A stretch of 64,000 bases of DNA from an uncultured Lachnospiraceae bacterium (GTDB taxonomy: Bacteria > Bacillota > Clostridia > Lachnospirales > Lachnospiraceae), in assembly GCA_944384125.1 (NCBI GenBank), contig CALWSF010000002.1:1-64000 (forward strand), written 5' to 3'. Position numbers and translations under genes: made by a program. The notes beneath the pieces were generated by a model. It was not told where the DNA came from, searched no databases, and saw only the letters and a program-made list of their open reading frames with translations. This document shows positions 42,362 to 51,491 of the stretch, piece by piece. Within the stretch, counting starts at the first letter, position 1; each line of letters begins with the position of its first letter.

Positions 42362-42781
42362 TTATAATGAAACAACTACACTGTCCTTTGCACAGTCGGG
42401 AAGCTCTGAAGCATCTACAGATACACTGAGGACAAATGTAATGTGATATTTCTCACCGATGGACTCCAGTAACTTATAAGTCTCCTCGATACTCTCTCCC
42501 TCCAAGCAGGCTAATTTCAGAAAGCTGTCCAGATATACCTGTTCCAGATCATGATCCTGGCAGATGATTCCGCAGATAAATCCGATAAATCCTTCACTGC
42601 TGGTAATCGGATACTCCTGCACATTGATAAGACGAATCCGATTGTTTAACTCATACATATGTTTGGAGCTCTTGTCAAGATAAACAATTGAACCTTTGGA
42701 TTCTTTAACCGCTGTATTTGCCATATCCAGCAAATATTTTGTCTTTCCTTTTCCTTTTGCTCCTGAAATGATCTGAACCAT
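42362..42781 (-). CDS. Small P-loop protein, function unknown
   Basis: A 139-residue protein starting MVQIISGAKGKGKTKYLLDM: GAKGKGKT at residues 7-14 is a Walker A loop. A possible Walker B Asp lies in LEQVYLDSFLKLA. It is too short for a full motor ATPase or PilT. A ribosome binding site GGAGGAG is close to ATG 42781. It has its own promoter and terminator, so it is monocistronic, between the opp operon and dacF. A nucleotide-binding switch is plausible; I do not recognise its function. Confidence 0.75.
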   Translation of the reverse strand: MVQIISGAKGKGKTKYLLDMANTAVKESKGSIVYLDKSSKHMYELNNRIRLINVQEYPITSSEGFIGFICGIICQDHDLEQVYLDSFLKLACLEGESIEETYKLLESIGEKYHITFVLSVSVDASELPDCAKDSVVVSL

Positions 42782-42841
42782 AACAATCTCCTCCTTGGGT
42801 TTTTATTTAAGTTGTATAAAAAGTCATTTATTATATAATCA

Positions 42842-42870
42842 ATTATAGTATAAATATATAAAAAGCGCAA
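42842..42870 (-). promoter_or_regulatory. Promoter of the small P-loop gene
   Basis: Minus strand TTGCGC (42870-42865), 17 bases, TATAAT (42847-42842). It begins 4 bases after the dacF stop, leaving a leader of about 55 bases. Confidence 0.65.
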
Positions 42871-42873
42871 TCA

Positions 42874-43881
42874 CTAATTGACAATTTTGCGGATTATATT
42901 CGACATATTATCATAAAGTGAAGGACGGCTGTCTGATTTCAGTACTACAGATATATATTCTTTTCCCTGAGTATCACTGCTGGCCATAATCAGACAGTAT
43001 CCGGCTGCCTGTGTGGTTCCTGTTTTTCCGCCAAGAACCGTGAGACCTTCCGGTGTTTCCTGATCTCCTTTCTGGTACCAGTTCCCTACCTCCCATATCT
43101 GCTGCTTTGGCGCTCCGGATGCGTCTGTATAATCAGCTGTGTAGGATGATGCACCGATTATCTCTCTGAACAGGGGAAGTTTTAAGGCTTCATTAAAAAT
43201 TAAATAGAGATCATAAGCGGTTGTGTAGTGATTTTCGTCATTAAGACCGCTCGGGTTCATAAAATGGGTCTGTGTAGCACCAAGCTCAGCTGCCCTCTCA
43301 TTCATGCGTTCTGCAAAGGCATCAATACTTCCGTACATATGTACGGCAATCGCATTGGCTGCATCATTTCCGGAGGGAATCAGGAGGCCGTAAAGAAGCT
43401 GCTCCAGTGTAAGCTTATCTCCCGGCTTAATGCCGCAGAGAGATGCCCCTGATTCATTAATTACCGCTTCATCCGTTACGGTTACCACATCAGAAAGATT
43501 GCCCTCTTCAATTGCGATAATGGCAGTCATTACCTTCGTAATACTGGCCGGATAGAGACGTTCAAAGGAATTTTTGCTGTACAGGGCATTGCCGTCCGTA
43601 ACATCAAAAAGAGCTCCCGCTTCGGATGTGATAAGTGCCTCATCCGATGGCGTCTCGTCTGTTATAATACAGAGATCAGCAGCAAAAAAAGGCGCCAGCT
43701 CAGCCGTTTCAGCCGGCACCATCCCTGCTTCTCTCTCTTCAAAAGAATATGGTTTTTCGAGTCCGTTTTTTCCCTGGCATCCGGTCATAAAAATACCGGA
43801 AAAAATAAGGGCCACACACAGACGTGATGCAATCTTTTTCATGTGGCCGCCGCATAACAGTAAATTCCAGTATTCTGTCAT
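42874..43881 (-). CDS. dacF: D-Ala-D-Ala carboxypeptidase (S11), lipoprotein
   Basis: A 335-residue low-molecular-weight PBP that trims the terminal D-Ala of stem peptides. Active-site motifs: SITK (SxxK) near residue 112, SGN (SxN) and KTG in GGKTGTTQAAGY. An N-terminal lipoprotein signal ends in the lipobox MTGC, so it is lipid-anchored rather than tailed. ATG 43881 overlaps the mgsA stop (ATGA) and has GGGAG 8 bases upstream; ATG 43842 gives a more usual signal start but weaker ribosome binding site. It ends the mre-min-rodA run. Confidence 0.9.
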   Translation of the reverse strand: MTEYWNLLLCGGHMKKIASRLCVALIFSGIFMTGCQGKNGLEKPYSFEEREAGMVPAETAELAPFFAADLCIITDETPSDEALITSEAGALFDVTDGNALYSKNSFERLYPASITKVMTAIIAIEEGNLSDVVTVTDEAVINESGASLCGIKPGDKLTLEQLLYGLLIPSGNDAANAIAVHMYGSIDAFAERMNERAAELGATQTHFMNPSGLNDENHYTTAYDLYLIFNEALKLPLFREIIGASSYTADYTDASGAPKQQIWEVGNWYQKGDQETPEGLTVLGGKTGTTQAAGYCLIMASSDTQGKEYISVVLKSDSRPSLYDNMSNIIRKIVN

Positions 43882-44273
43882 TTATACATCTCCCGCCATT
43901 CCATATCACCCCGATCAAGAGCCTTGATCAGCAGTTCAGCCGTTGCAAGATTGGTGGCAAGCGGAATATTGTGAATGTCACAGAGGCGTACAACATCGTT
44001 TACATCAGGCTCATGAGGTTTCGGAGCCAGCGGATCCCGGAGAAAAATCAGAAGATCTATCTGATTATGCTCTATCTGAGAGCCAAGCTGCTGACAGCCT
44101 CCCAGATGACCGGAAAGATATTTATGAATGCTGAGGTTGGTAACCTCCTCAATCAGCCGGCCGGTTGTGCCGGTTGCATATAACTCATGTTTACTTAATA
44201 TTCCGCGATAGGCAATGCAAAAATTCTGCATCAGCTTTTTTTTCGCATCGTGCGCGATCAACCCAATATACAT
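43878..44273 (-). CDS. mgsA: Methylglyoxal synthase
   Basis: A 131-residue MgsA, converting dihydroxyacetone phosphate to methylglyoxal and phosphate. MYIGLIAHDAKKKLM at the start, ATGTTGRLIEE (phosphate loop), SGHLGGCQQLGSQI, and LLIFLRDPLAPKPHEPDVN with the catalytic Asp. GGAGG lies 9 bases before ATG 44273. It is linked to rodA, a coupling of a glycolytic by-pass gene to cell-shape genes. Confidence 0.96.
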   Translation of the reverse strand: MYIGLIAHDAKKKLMQNFCIAYRGILSKHELYATGTTGRLIEEVTNLSIHKYLSGHLGGCQQLGSQIEHNQIDLLIFLRDPLAPKPHEPDVNDVVRLCDIHNIPLATNLATAELLIKALDRGDMEWREMYK

Positions 44274-44287
44274 TGATACCTGCCTCC

Positions 44288-45412
44288 TTATTGATTTGTG
44301 CTTTTTCTTTGAAGTCCGATATTCAGAACAATCCCCACGCCAATAAACATGCTGAGCAGCGAACTCAGACCGGAACTTATAAAGGGAAGCGGAAGTCCCG
44401 TGTTGGGGAAAATGCCTGTTGCAACGGCAATGTTCGCAAAGCTCTGAAACGCCAGAAGTGCCGCAACCCCCGAAGCGATCAGTCTTCCTGACGTATCCTT
44501 TGCACGTGATGCTATCCAGATACACTCATATATGAGAAGAGCATACAGAAATACTACGGCCACACAGCCAATGAAGCCCATCTCCTCCCCGATAACTGCA
44601 AAGATAAAATCTGTCTGTTCCTCCGAGAGAAAGTTTCCGTTTTTAACAGAACTGAGTGTATTGTTGAACAGCCCTTTTCCTCTGAGCTGTCCGGATCCGA
44701 TTGCCATAATCGAATTGTCCTGCTGTCTGTTCAGATCCGCATACTGCGTACTGTTGTGAAAGATTTTGGCAAGGATTCGCTCTGCCTGATATTTTTTCAG
44801 GAACGGAACGAGATCAAGAAGAGCAAGATAAAGGGAAATTCCTGCCAGAGGAATTCCCACTGCCATTGCTCCCAGAATCCACCGATAACTGAGACCGGCC
44901 ACAAAAATAATGCACAGCAGTGTAAATATAATTACTATTGTAGTGGAAAGATTGGGCTGCATGTAAACCATAGCTACCGGAACAATACACATCAGCGCTG
45001 CTGCCCCCACTATGGCCGGCTTATTGATTCTCTCCTGATTTCTGGCAAGAAAACAGGAGAGAACGATAATAAGACCTATTTTCACAAACTCCGACGGCTG
45101 GATCTGTACGTTGCCGATGCGAAGCCATCTGGTCGCACCGTTGCTTGTTCTTCCTACAAGAAGAACGGCAGCGAGCATCCCGACACAGACAGCGTAGATC
45201 AGCGTATTAAAGCGAAAATAGCGGTGGTAGTCGATCAGTGATACAACCAGACAGACAGCCAGGGCAACAACCACACCCACAATCTGTTTTGTAAAAACGG
45301 CTCTGTCCTGACCGCTGGCACTTCCCACCACGAGAATCCCCAGTACGCTCAAAAGCAGTACATAAATTAATATACGAAAATTGTAATTTCTAAAGCGGTA
45401 GTCGAATATCAT
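44288..45412 (-). CDS. rodA: RodA-type SEDS peptidoglycan polymerase
   Basis: A 374-residue SEDS glycosyltransferase with about ten membrane segments, which polymerises lipid II for side-wall growth with PBP2 (mrdA, same operon). Motifs: QPSEFVKIGLIIVLSCFLA, the Asp of WILGAMAVGIPLAG region, GSGQLRGKGLFN and TDFIFAVIGEEMGFIG, typical of RodA. ATG 45412 overlaps the minE end by 23 bp. Confidence 0.93.
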   Translation of the reverse strand: MIFDYRFRNYNFRILIYVLLLSVLGILVVGSASGQDRAVFTKQIVGVVVALAVCLVVSLIDYHRYFRFNTLIYAVCVGMLAAVLLVGRTSNGATRWLRIGNVQIQPSEFVKIGLIIVLSCFLARNQERINKPAIVGAAALMCIVPVAMVYMQPNLSTTIVIIFTLLCIIFVAGLSYRWILGAMAVGIPLAGISLYLALLDLVPFLKKYQAERILAKIFHNSTQYADLNRQQDNSIMAIGSGQLRGKGLFNNTLSSVKNGNFLSEEQTDFIFAVIGEEMGFIGCVAVVFLYALLIYECIWIASRAKDTSGRLIASGVAALLAFQSFANIAVATGIFPNTGLPLPFISSGLSSLLSMFIGVGIVLNIGLQRKSTNQ

Positions 45413-45689
45413 GCTGTAAATGGCTCCTTAAATCAAGAACCGGTATTGTCGCGCAGATTGCCGGCAGTTTTCCGGAGATCGTCTCAGACGGGGTTCGGAC
45501 CACACATACCGTAATATCCCCTGCCTCTATCTCCAGATACCGGGAGATGCTGCGCAGAAAGTCATTCCGTATCATCTCAAGAAGCTCAGGCGAACATCCG
45601 GCGCGATCAGCTATCAGAAGCAGCTTCAAGCGCTGTCTCGCGATATCGCCTGAGTTTTTTCTGGTAAACAGTTCTGCAATATGAATCAT
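45390..45689 (-). CDS. minE: Cell division topological specificity factor MinE
   Basis: A 99-residue MinE: an N-terminal segment with IARQRLKLLLIADRAG, the MinD-contact helix, then LEMIRNDFLRSISRYLEI and the C-terminal sheet domain. It drives MinD off the membrane to place the Z ring. The presence of MinE with MinD suggests Min oscillation rather than a DivIVA-anchored system. Overlaps rodA by 23 bp. Confidence 0.94.
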   Translation of the reverse strand: MIHIAELFTRKNSGDIARQRLKLLLIADRAGCSPELLEMIRNDFLRSISRYLEIEAGDITVCVVRTPSETISGKLPAICATIPVLDLRSHLQHDIRLPL

Positions 45690-45701
45690 ATGGTCCCCTC
45701 C

Positions 45702-46493
45702 TTACGCCCGTTTCAGAAGGCAGGATATTTTGGACCAGAGACCTGAACTGCTGTCCAGATTTATAAACGGTACCGATTCGCCGAGAATTCTTTTGCAAAT
45801 ATTCAGATATGCCTGTCCGGCATATCCGTTCATCCCTACCAGCGGCTCCCCCTGATTGGTGGATATCACAATATCCTCGTCATCAGGGACAGTACCTATG
45901 ACAGGAATGGAAAGGATATCCATCACATCATCCACTGACATCATATCTCCCCGGCGCACCATATCACTCCGGATACGGTTGATAATCAAATCAATGCGTC
46001 TGAGTTCATCGGCTTCCAAAAGTCCGATGATACGATCTGCGTCGCGGATGGCGGAAACCTCCGGCGTTGTAACTATAAGCGCCCGGTCAGCTCCTGCAAT
46101 GGCGTTGCGAAACCCCTGCTCAATTCCGGCCGGACAATCTAAAAGTATGTAATCAAACTCTTCTCTTAAGTTTTCCACTAACTTTATCATCTGCCCGGGC
46201 GTCACGGACGATTTGTCCCTCGTCTGAGCAGAAGGTAATAAAAACAGGTCAGGATATCTTTTGTCTCGAATCAGCGCCTGCTTCATGCGGCAGTTTCCTT
46301 CTATCACGTCCACCAGATTGTATATAATCCGGTTTTCCAGCCCCATAACCACGTCAAGGTTGCGCAGTCCGATATCCGTATCGATCAGAACAACGCGTTT
46401 ACCCAGCATGGCAAGGCCGGTACCGACGTTCGCAGAAGTAGTTGTCTTGCCGACGCCTCCTTTTCCGGAAGTAACAACAATGACTTCACTCAT
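45702..46493 (-). CDS. minD: Septum site-determining ATPase MinD
   Basis: A 263-residue MinD: deviant Walker A GKGGVGKTTT near residue 10, DTDIGLRNLDVVMGLE, and FDYILLDCPAGIEQGF. The C-terminal end (SSSGLWSKISCLLKRA) is the amphipathic membrane-targeting helix. AGGAGG lies 7 bases before ATG 46493. Confidence 0.97.
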   Translation of the reverse strand: MSEVIVVTSGKGGVGKTTTSANVGTGLAMLGKRVVLIDTDIGLRNLDVVMGLENRIIYNLVDVIEGNCRMKQALIRDKRYPDLFLLPSAQTRDKSSVTPGQMIKLVENLREEFDYILLDCPAGIEQGFRNAIAGADRALIVTTPEVSAIRDADRIIGLLEADELRRIDLIINRIRSDMVRRGDMMSVDDVMDILSIPVIGTVPDDEDIVISTNQGEPLVGMNGYAGQAYLNICKRILGESVPFINLDSSSGLWSKISCLLKRA

Positions 46494-46567
46494 TTGAACA
46501 TCCTCCTGTATTCAGTTTACCATTTTATTCTACTCTAAAACAGGAAATAATTCCAGTCTTAAATAAA

Positions 46568-47233
46568 TTAAATAAAATTAAAATAATTTAAAAAACTTTT
46601 TTTAATTGGACGGACAGCAACAGTTCCGTCCTGTGCGGATGCAATCATAGGGCCTCTTCCGAGTCTGCGTCCTCTGTCTTTTGTTTCGCAGGGGATATTG
46701 GCGATTCGCAGACTGGTCGGAGACATGACCAGTGCTGATATGACCGCGTCATAATTTCCGGCAGCTCCCGCGTGAACGGAACCGGACAGCTCACCCAGTA
46801 TTACAACATTTCCTTTGGCTGTCACGCGGGCACCGCGTTCCACATCTCCAATTACCACAATGCTTGCCTCTGACTCCAGAATACTCCCGCGTTCCAGATT
46901 TCCCCTGTAAAACTGACCGGTTCTGGATGTGAGCTCCATAAGCCGCTCTGTCAGGGCTTTTTCACAGCGGGCGATCCGGTTGGCATTTGTATCCAGAAGA
47001 CACAGTATTTCTATCTGAGAATTTTCTGTGATAGCATCCACAATTCGAAGTTCCTCTTCCGGCAAAAGCCGGCGTCCTTCCAGAGTCAGTGTCATCTGAA
47101 CTGCTCCCCAGAATTTTGCACTTTCCCGGAATTTTTTTCCTACGTCCTCTACCAGTTTTTCAAAAGAAGGTTCAGGATTCAGAATAACCGTCATTCCTGC
47201 CTTACTTCCTTTTATCACGACAGAACTCTGCAT
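46568..47233 (-). CDS. minC: Septum site-determining protein MinC
   Basis: A 221-residue MinC: an N-terminal FtsZ-inhibiting domain (to about residue 100) and a C-terminal beta-helix with FYRGNLERGSILESEASIVV, IGDVERGARVTAKGNVVILG and HAGA, the MinD-binding dimer domain. ATG 47233 has AGAGGTG upstream; an in-frame GTG four codons earlier is less likely. 15 bp after mrdA. Confidence 0.95.
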   Translation of the reverse strand: MQSSVVIKGSKAGMTVILNPEPSFEKLVEDVGKKFRESAKFWGAVQMTLTLEGRRLLPEEELRIVDAITENSQIEILCLLDTNANRIARCEKALTERLMELTSRTGQFYRGNLERGSILESEASIVVIGDVERGARVTAKGNVVILGELSGSVHAGAAGNYDAVISALVMSPTSLRIANIPCETKDRGRRLGRGPMIASAQDGTVAVRPIKKSFLNYFNFI

Positions 47234-47248
47234 GATGGCAATCACCTC

Positions 47249-50149
47249 TTAATCTCCATTTATTCGTTCATTGGATGCGTCAAGCGCTCCGGAATTCATG
47301 ATATCGTCAAGTGTGGTGTAACCGTAGAAATACCGGTATACATGCTTGGCCACCATCGCCGCATTGGACGAGGTATATCCGTTTGGTATGTTAACTGTAA
47401 CAGCAATTTCCGGATTCTCATATGGTGCAAAGGAAATAAAGAATGCGTGGTTTCCCCGTTTGTCCGACTCCTGAGCGGTACCGGTTTTTCCGGCAATATG
47501 AACATCCAGATTATTAAAAATCCTGTTGGTCGAACTGTTGGTAATAACCTGTCTCATTCCCTGTTGTACCGCATCCCATGTACTGGAAGCGAAATCAAGA
47601 ACAGCATGGACAGAAGGTGTATAATCTTTTACAAGATTTCCCTGTGAGTCTGTTTCCTTGTCGATCAGGCTCAGATCAAAAACGGTACCCCTGTTCGCAA
47701 GGGCTGTGACATAGCGCGCCAGCTGTACATTGGCAAACTGATGTGTTCCCTGTCCCATACTGGAACGCTCAGGGTCTGTGTTACTGATTTCCGGCATAGC
47801 CTCATAAATCTCTATACCGGACGGCTGATCCAGACCAAACATGGACGCATATTTGCGCAGGGTTTCCAGTCCTTTATCCGCATTGTAGGTTCCGTCTGCT
47901 TCTGTGGACAGGCGGTGTGCAACCTCGGAAAAGAAATAGTTGCAGGAATTTTCGATACCTCCGATTACATTAAGAGGTCCGTGAAATCCAGGATATTTCC
48001 AGCATCGGATAGGATTGCTGACTTCTTCATAGATACCGGTACAGTTGATTGTATCCAGAAGGCTTATGACACCTTCCTCCAGTCCGGCAATGGCAGTAAT
48101 CGGCTTAAAGGTTGAACCGGGCGCCTTGAGCGTCTGAGTGGCATTGTTTCGAAGAGGAAGTGACTGATCAGAATTAAGCTGAGCAAAATACTCACTGTCA
48201 GAAATCCGATTGTTGTCATAGCTGGGGTAAGATACAAGCGCCAGCACCTCTCCCGTTTTTACATTTGTCACAACACAGCTGGCCGTACATGGATCAAGGG
48301 CCAGCTGAGCCGGTGTAATTTCAATATTCCGTATTTTATTCATCAGGAACTGATAGGCATAATCTTCGCCTCCGGCCCGGAGCTGACTTACTTCAGCTTC
48401 ATCGTAAGCCAGAACATTCTGTGAGTAAAGCGCCAGACAGAGTTCCCTTCCTGTCACTGTTCCGTTATTGATGAGGGAACGGTATATTTCTTTTGTAAAA
48501 TTCTCATCGTCTGCCAGATTCTCAAAACAGAAATCCACAAGAGCTGTAAATACATCATCTGCATTGGAATATCTGCTCTCTATAGGCAGCTTCGTCGTAT
48601 CAATCCAGTTGCTTGCAATTCCGTAATAAAGGTAATCACGCAGACTGATGGTTCCGTTTTTCCATGCCTGGTACTCATCGCCGGAAGTATCAATTGCATC
48701 CCGGATGACAACTCCTGCTTCATCACTGGATAAGTACGAATACAGATACTGAAGATACGACTGCATCTCTTCGGAGAGAGAATTCATCGGAACAGCGTTT
48801 TCAGAAAGAAGTTCATTTCTTATATCCTCTTCAATCTGTACACGGGCGCTTTCATATTTGAGGTTGATCTGATGTTCCACGTCAGACGCTTCTGCAGAAG
48901 AAAAAGCGTCAAGAGACAGAACGTTATTGTTAATCAGCTGAAAATAAGCTGTCTTAACCGGTATCTTAATACTGGAGGAGTCTGTGTAAACAATCTCCTC
49001 TTCTTCCTGGTTTACAATGGTGTTTAAAAGCACACCGGCCAGCTGCCGTTCGAGAATATTATAGATTCCTTTCTGCAGATTAAGATCCAGGGTCAGCCAG
49101 ATATCGTTTCCGGCCACCGGCTGAACCTCATCGGTAATCATCAGGATCCGCCCCACGTTGTCCACATAGGCTGTCTGTGATCCTTTTTTCCCTTTAAGCT
49201 CCAGCTCCATGGAAGATTCGATTCCCGTCCGTCCCACAATATCATTCAGTTCATAATCATCATTGACGGATTTAAGCTCCTCTAATCTTTCACTTGTAAC
49301 TTTTCCCGTGTAGCCGATAATCGGAGCAAAATAAATACTTTCGTTGTATACCCGTATCGTGGATTCTTCAATGGCAACTCCCGGAAGTTCAGCGGAATGT
49401 TCCAGAATATCGGCGACAGTCTCATCTCCAATATCTGTTGCAATCGTAGTTGTCTCATATTTCTGGAAAGCCGTAAATCGCATGGTGTATCGGATCCCCA
49501 GAATCTGGAGTGCAATATCATCCGGTACATCCACAGGATTTCCATTTTCATCGCGGGGTCTTCCGTCCTTGTCAGGGCTTGCATTCTCCACAAGGCTGTA
49601 ATCTTCTTTCAAACGCTCGAATAATTCTTCGGCAGTGATGTCTGACGGGTATTTTCCTTCCGCATCATCCAGCTCATCCACACTGCGAAGACCGTAATAA
49701 TCACGCAGGAAACGATTGCGGGCTGCCTGTGTCGTACCGGTAAAGGCGATATTTCCGTTCTGATCGATCGAGAGTTCCAGGCTGGTCTGCACAGTCTCCC
49801 CATGCTCAAACAGTATGGAGACCAGACGGTAAAGCATTGTGTTCCACTCATAATCTTTTTTAAAAACACCTGTATCCTGTATGGATACATCATAGGCAAG
49901 TTCATTGTACGCAAGAACATTGCCGTTGCGATCGTATATATTGCCCCGCGTGCTGGCTGTTTTAATAACTTTTTCCGTCAGTGCAATATAGGCATTCTGG
50001 TACTCCTCTCCTTTTACAATCTGCAGGGTAAACAGTCTGACTACCAGTGTACAGAACATCAGACAAAACACCACCGACAGTACAAAAAGCCGGGAGGTAA
50101 TGATTTTTTTTAATGATTCTTTCAGATATTCTTTCAGATCTTCAAACAA
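47249..50149 (-). CDS. mrdA: Penicillin-binding protein 2, oversized (966 aa)
   Basis: A class B PBP that cross-links new side-wall peptidoglycan with RodA. One membrane segment near residue 25-45, the PBP dimer domain, then the transpeptidase: PGSTFK with Ser679 and Lys682, ENSCNYFF (SxN) and GKTGTAQ with Lys888. Typical PBP2 is about 600-700 residues; here about 240 extra residues, acidic and helical, lie between NDIWLTLDLNLQ (about 348) and DPCTASCVVTNVKTGE (about 617). It starts at TTG 50149 with GGAGAG 9 bases upstream and no better start, overlapping mreD by 8 bp. Confidence 0.93.
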   Translation of the reverse strand: MFEDLKEYLKESLKKIITSRLFVLSVVFCLMFCTLVVRLFTLQIVKGEEYQNAYIALTEKVIKTASTRGNIYDRNGNVLAYNELAYDVSIQDTGVFKKDYEWNTMLYRLVSILFEHGETVQTSLELSIDQNGNIAFTGTTQAARNRFLRDYYGLRSVDELDDAEGKYPSDITAEELFERLKEDYSLVENASPDKDGRPRDENGNPVDVPDDIALQILGIRYTMRFTAFQKYETTTIATDIGDETVADILEHSAELPGVAIEESTIRVYNESIYFAPIIGYTGKVTSERLEELKSVNDDYELNDIVGRTGIESSMELELKGKKGSQTAYVDNVGRILMITDEVQPVAGNDIWLTLDLNLQKGIYNILERQLAGVLLNTIVNQEEEEIVYTDSSSIKIPVKTAYFQLINNNVLSLDAFSSAEASDVEHQINLKYESARVQIEEDIRNELLSENAVPMNSLSEEMQSYLQYLYSYLSSDEAGVVIRDAIDTSGDEYQAWKNGTISLRDYLYYGIASNWIDTTKLPIESRYSNADDVFTALVDFCFENLADDENFTKEIYRSLINNGTVTGRELCLALYSQNVLAYDEAEVSQLRAGGEDYAYQFLMNKIRNIEITPAQLALDPCTASCVVTNVKTGEVLALVSYPSYDNNRISDSEYFAQLNSDQSLPLRNNATQTLKAPGSTFKPITAIAGLEEGVISLLDTINCTGIYEEVSNPIRCWKYPGFHGPLNVIGGIENSCNYFFSEVAHRLSTEADGTYNADKGLETLRKYASMFGLDQPSGIEIYEAMPEISNTDPERSSMGQGTHQFANVQLARYVTALANRGTVFDLSLIDKETDSQGNLVKDYTPSVHAVLDFASSTWDAVQQGMRQVITNSSTNRIFNNLDVHIAGKTGTAQESDKRGNHAFFISFAPYENPEIAVTVNIPNGYTSSNAAMVAKHVYRYFYGYTTLDDIMNSGALDASNERINGD

Positions 50150-50660
50150 GCTTTGAGTCTCTCCTTTGCTCCCATTCCTTTAGTTTTCGGTTAATAAAGA
50201 GGAAAAAGCGATAGACGAACAGTGTCGTCACAGTGGTAAAAATAATTTCCGGCAGAATAATGCTGATAAAATAATGCCCGAAATTCAGCCGGTTCCGGAT
50301 CAGAAAACGGAAAATATATATATAAAGATTATACGCCAGATCACTTACCAGACTCAGTACAAGAGGAAGTGTGATGTAATCTTCATAATAATATTTGGTA
50401 CAGATGCCGCTCACATATCCCAGGTTGACAAAAAACAGAGTGTAGAAGCCGAAAGGTCCGCTGTAAAACAGATCCATAAACAGGCCTGCAATAAGACCAT
50501 AAAGCATGCCCCTTTCTCTGCCCTCAATAAAACCTCCTATGAACACGAGAATCAGAAGCAGATTGGGTGCGGAAGAGAGAAAGGAAAGCTGGGGAAAAAC
50601 GCAGATCTGGATTGTGAAGGCCAGGATCAGCATTACGATATTAATCAGTATTTTCCGCAT
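50142..50660 (-). CDS. mreD: Rod shape-determining protein MreD
   Basis: A 172-residue membrane protein with about five membrane segments and the family's FIGGFIEGRERGMLYGLIAG near residue 45. It bridges MreC and the RodA-PBP2 pair. It overlaps mreC by 20 bp and mrdA by 8 bp. Confidence 0.92.
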   Translation of the reverse strand: MRKILINIVMLILAFTIQICVFPQLSFLSSAPNLLLILVFIGGFIEGRERGMLYGLIAGLFMDLFYSGPFGFYTLFFVNLGYVSGICTKYYYEDYITLPLVLSLVSDLAYNLYIYIFRFLIRNRLNFGHYFISIILPEIIFTTVTTLFVYRFFLFINRKLKEWEQRRDSKLV

Positions 50661-51489
50661 TTTCTTCTCCCCCGTTCTTGAGCTGAGTTATAACCAGCAC
50701 CTCCTGAAGATTGTCAAAATCGGCAACGGGAAGAATCGTTCCCGATTTTGTTACGTTGTTGGCATCAGTAGTAAGATCGGATGCATATCCGATCAGGATG
50801 CCCGGCAGAAAAATATCACTTATGTTAGATGTGACAATCTTATCGCCATCCTGAATATCGGCTTCCTTTTTTATGTGGTCCAGACCCAGGCGGCCCTCCT
50901 GATACAGAGTCAGATCTCCTGAAACATTGCAGGTGTCCCCGGTTCGCAGCGACATGCCGCTCACGTTGCTGTCGTCATCTATAATGGCACGGACTGTAGC
51001 ATAATTGGCACCCACATCTGTGACAATTCCGACAAGACCGCCGCCTGCCATAACATTCATGTTAACCTGGACTCCGTCTGAAAGTCCTTTATCAATTCTG
51101 AAAACCTGAAACCAGTTTCCCGAGTCTTTGGCAATTACGCGTGCCGCCATCTTGGGGTACTGCATGTATTCCTGATCAAGCTGATACAGCTCCCGGAGGC
51201 GGTCAAGCTCATATACCTCCGACTGGAGACGATTGTTTTCTTCTACCAGCTCATCGATGCGGGCAGATAACCGGGCATTCTCCTCCTGTGCTTCTTTCAG
51301 GGAAGAATAATTCTGTATGGAATTGTAAAGTCCTGTTCCCACGGCATTTACACCCGACTGCAGCGGAACGAGAATATATCCCACTCCGGTCCGCAGTGGT
51401 GTCAGAAAGCTGGAATTGATAGAAGTGGCGGCAATCAGGACAATGCAGAAAGCAGACATCCCCGCCAGAATATATTTACTGTTTTTCAT
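50641..51489 (-). CDS. mreC: Rod shape-determining protein MreC
   Basis: A 282-residue MreC: N-terminal membrane segment, a coiled coil (SLKEAQEENARLSARIDELV to about residue 95), then two beta-barrels (IAKDSGNWFQVFRIDKGLSDGVQ, GLVGIVTDVG, VTSNISDIFLPGILIGYA). It starts 3 bases after radC; mreB, which commonly lies between the two, is absent here. Confidence 0.95.
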   Translation of the reverse strand: MKNSKYILAGMSAFCIVLIAATSINSSFLTPLRTGVGYILVPLQSGVNAVGTGLYNSIQNYSSLKEAQEENARLSARIDELVEENNRLQSEVYELDRLRELYQLDQEYMQYPKMAARVIAKDSGNWFQVFRIDKGLSDGVQVNMNVMAGGGLVGIVTDVGANYATVRAIIDDDSNVSGMSLRTGDTCNVSGDLTLYQEGRLGLDHIKKEADIQDGDKIVTSNISDIFLPGILIGYASDLTTDANNVTKSGTILPVADFDNLQEVLVITQLKNGGEENAENTD

Positions 51490-51491
51490 AG

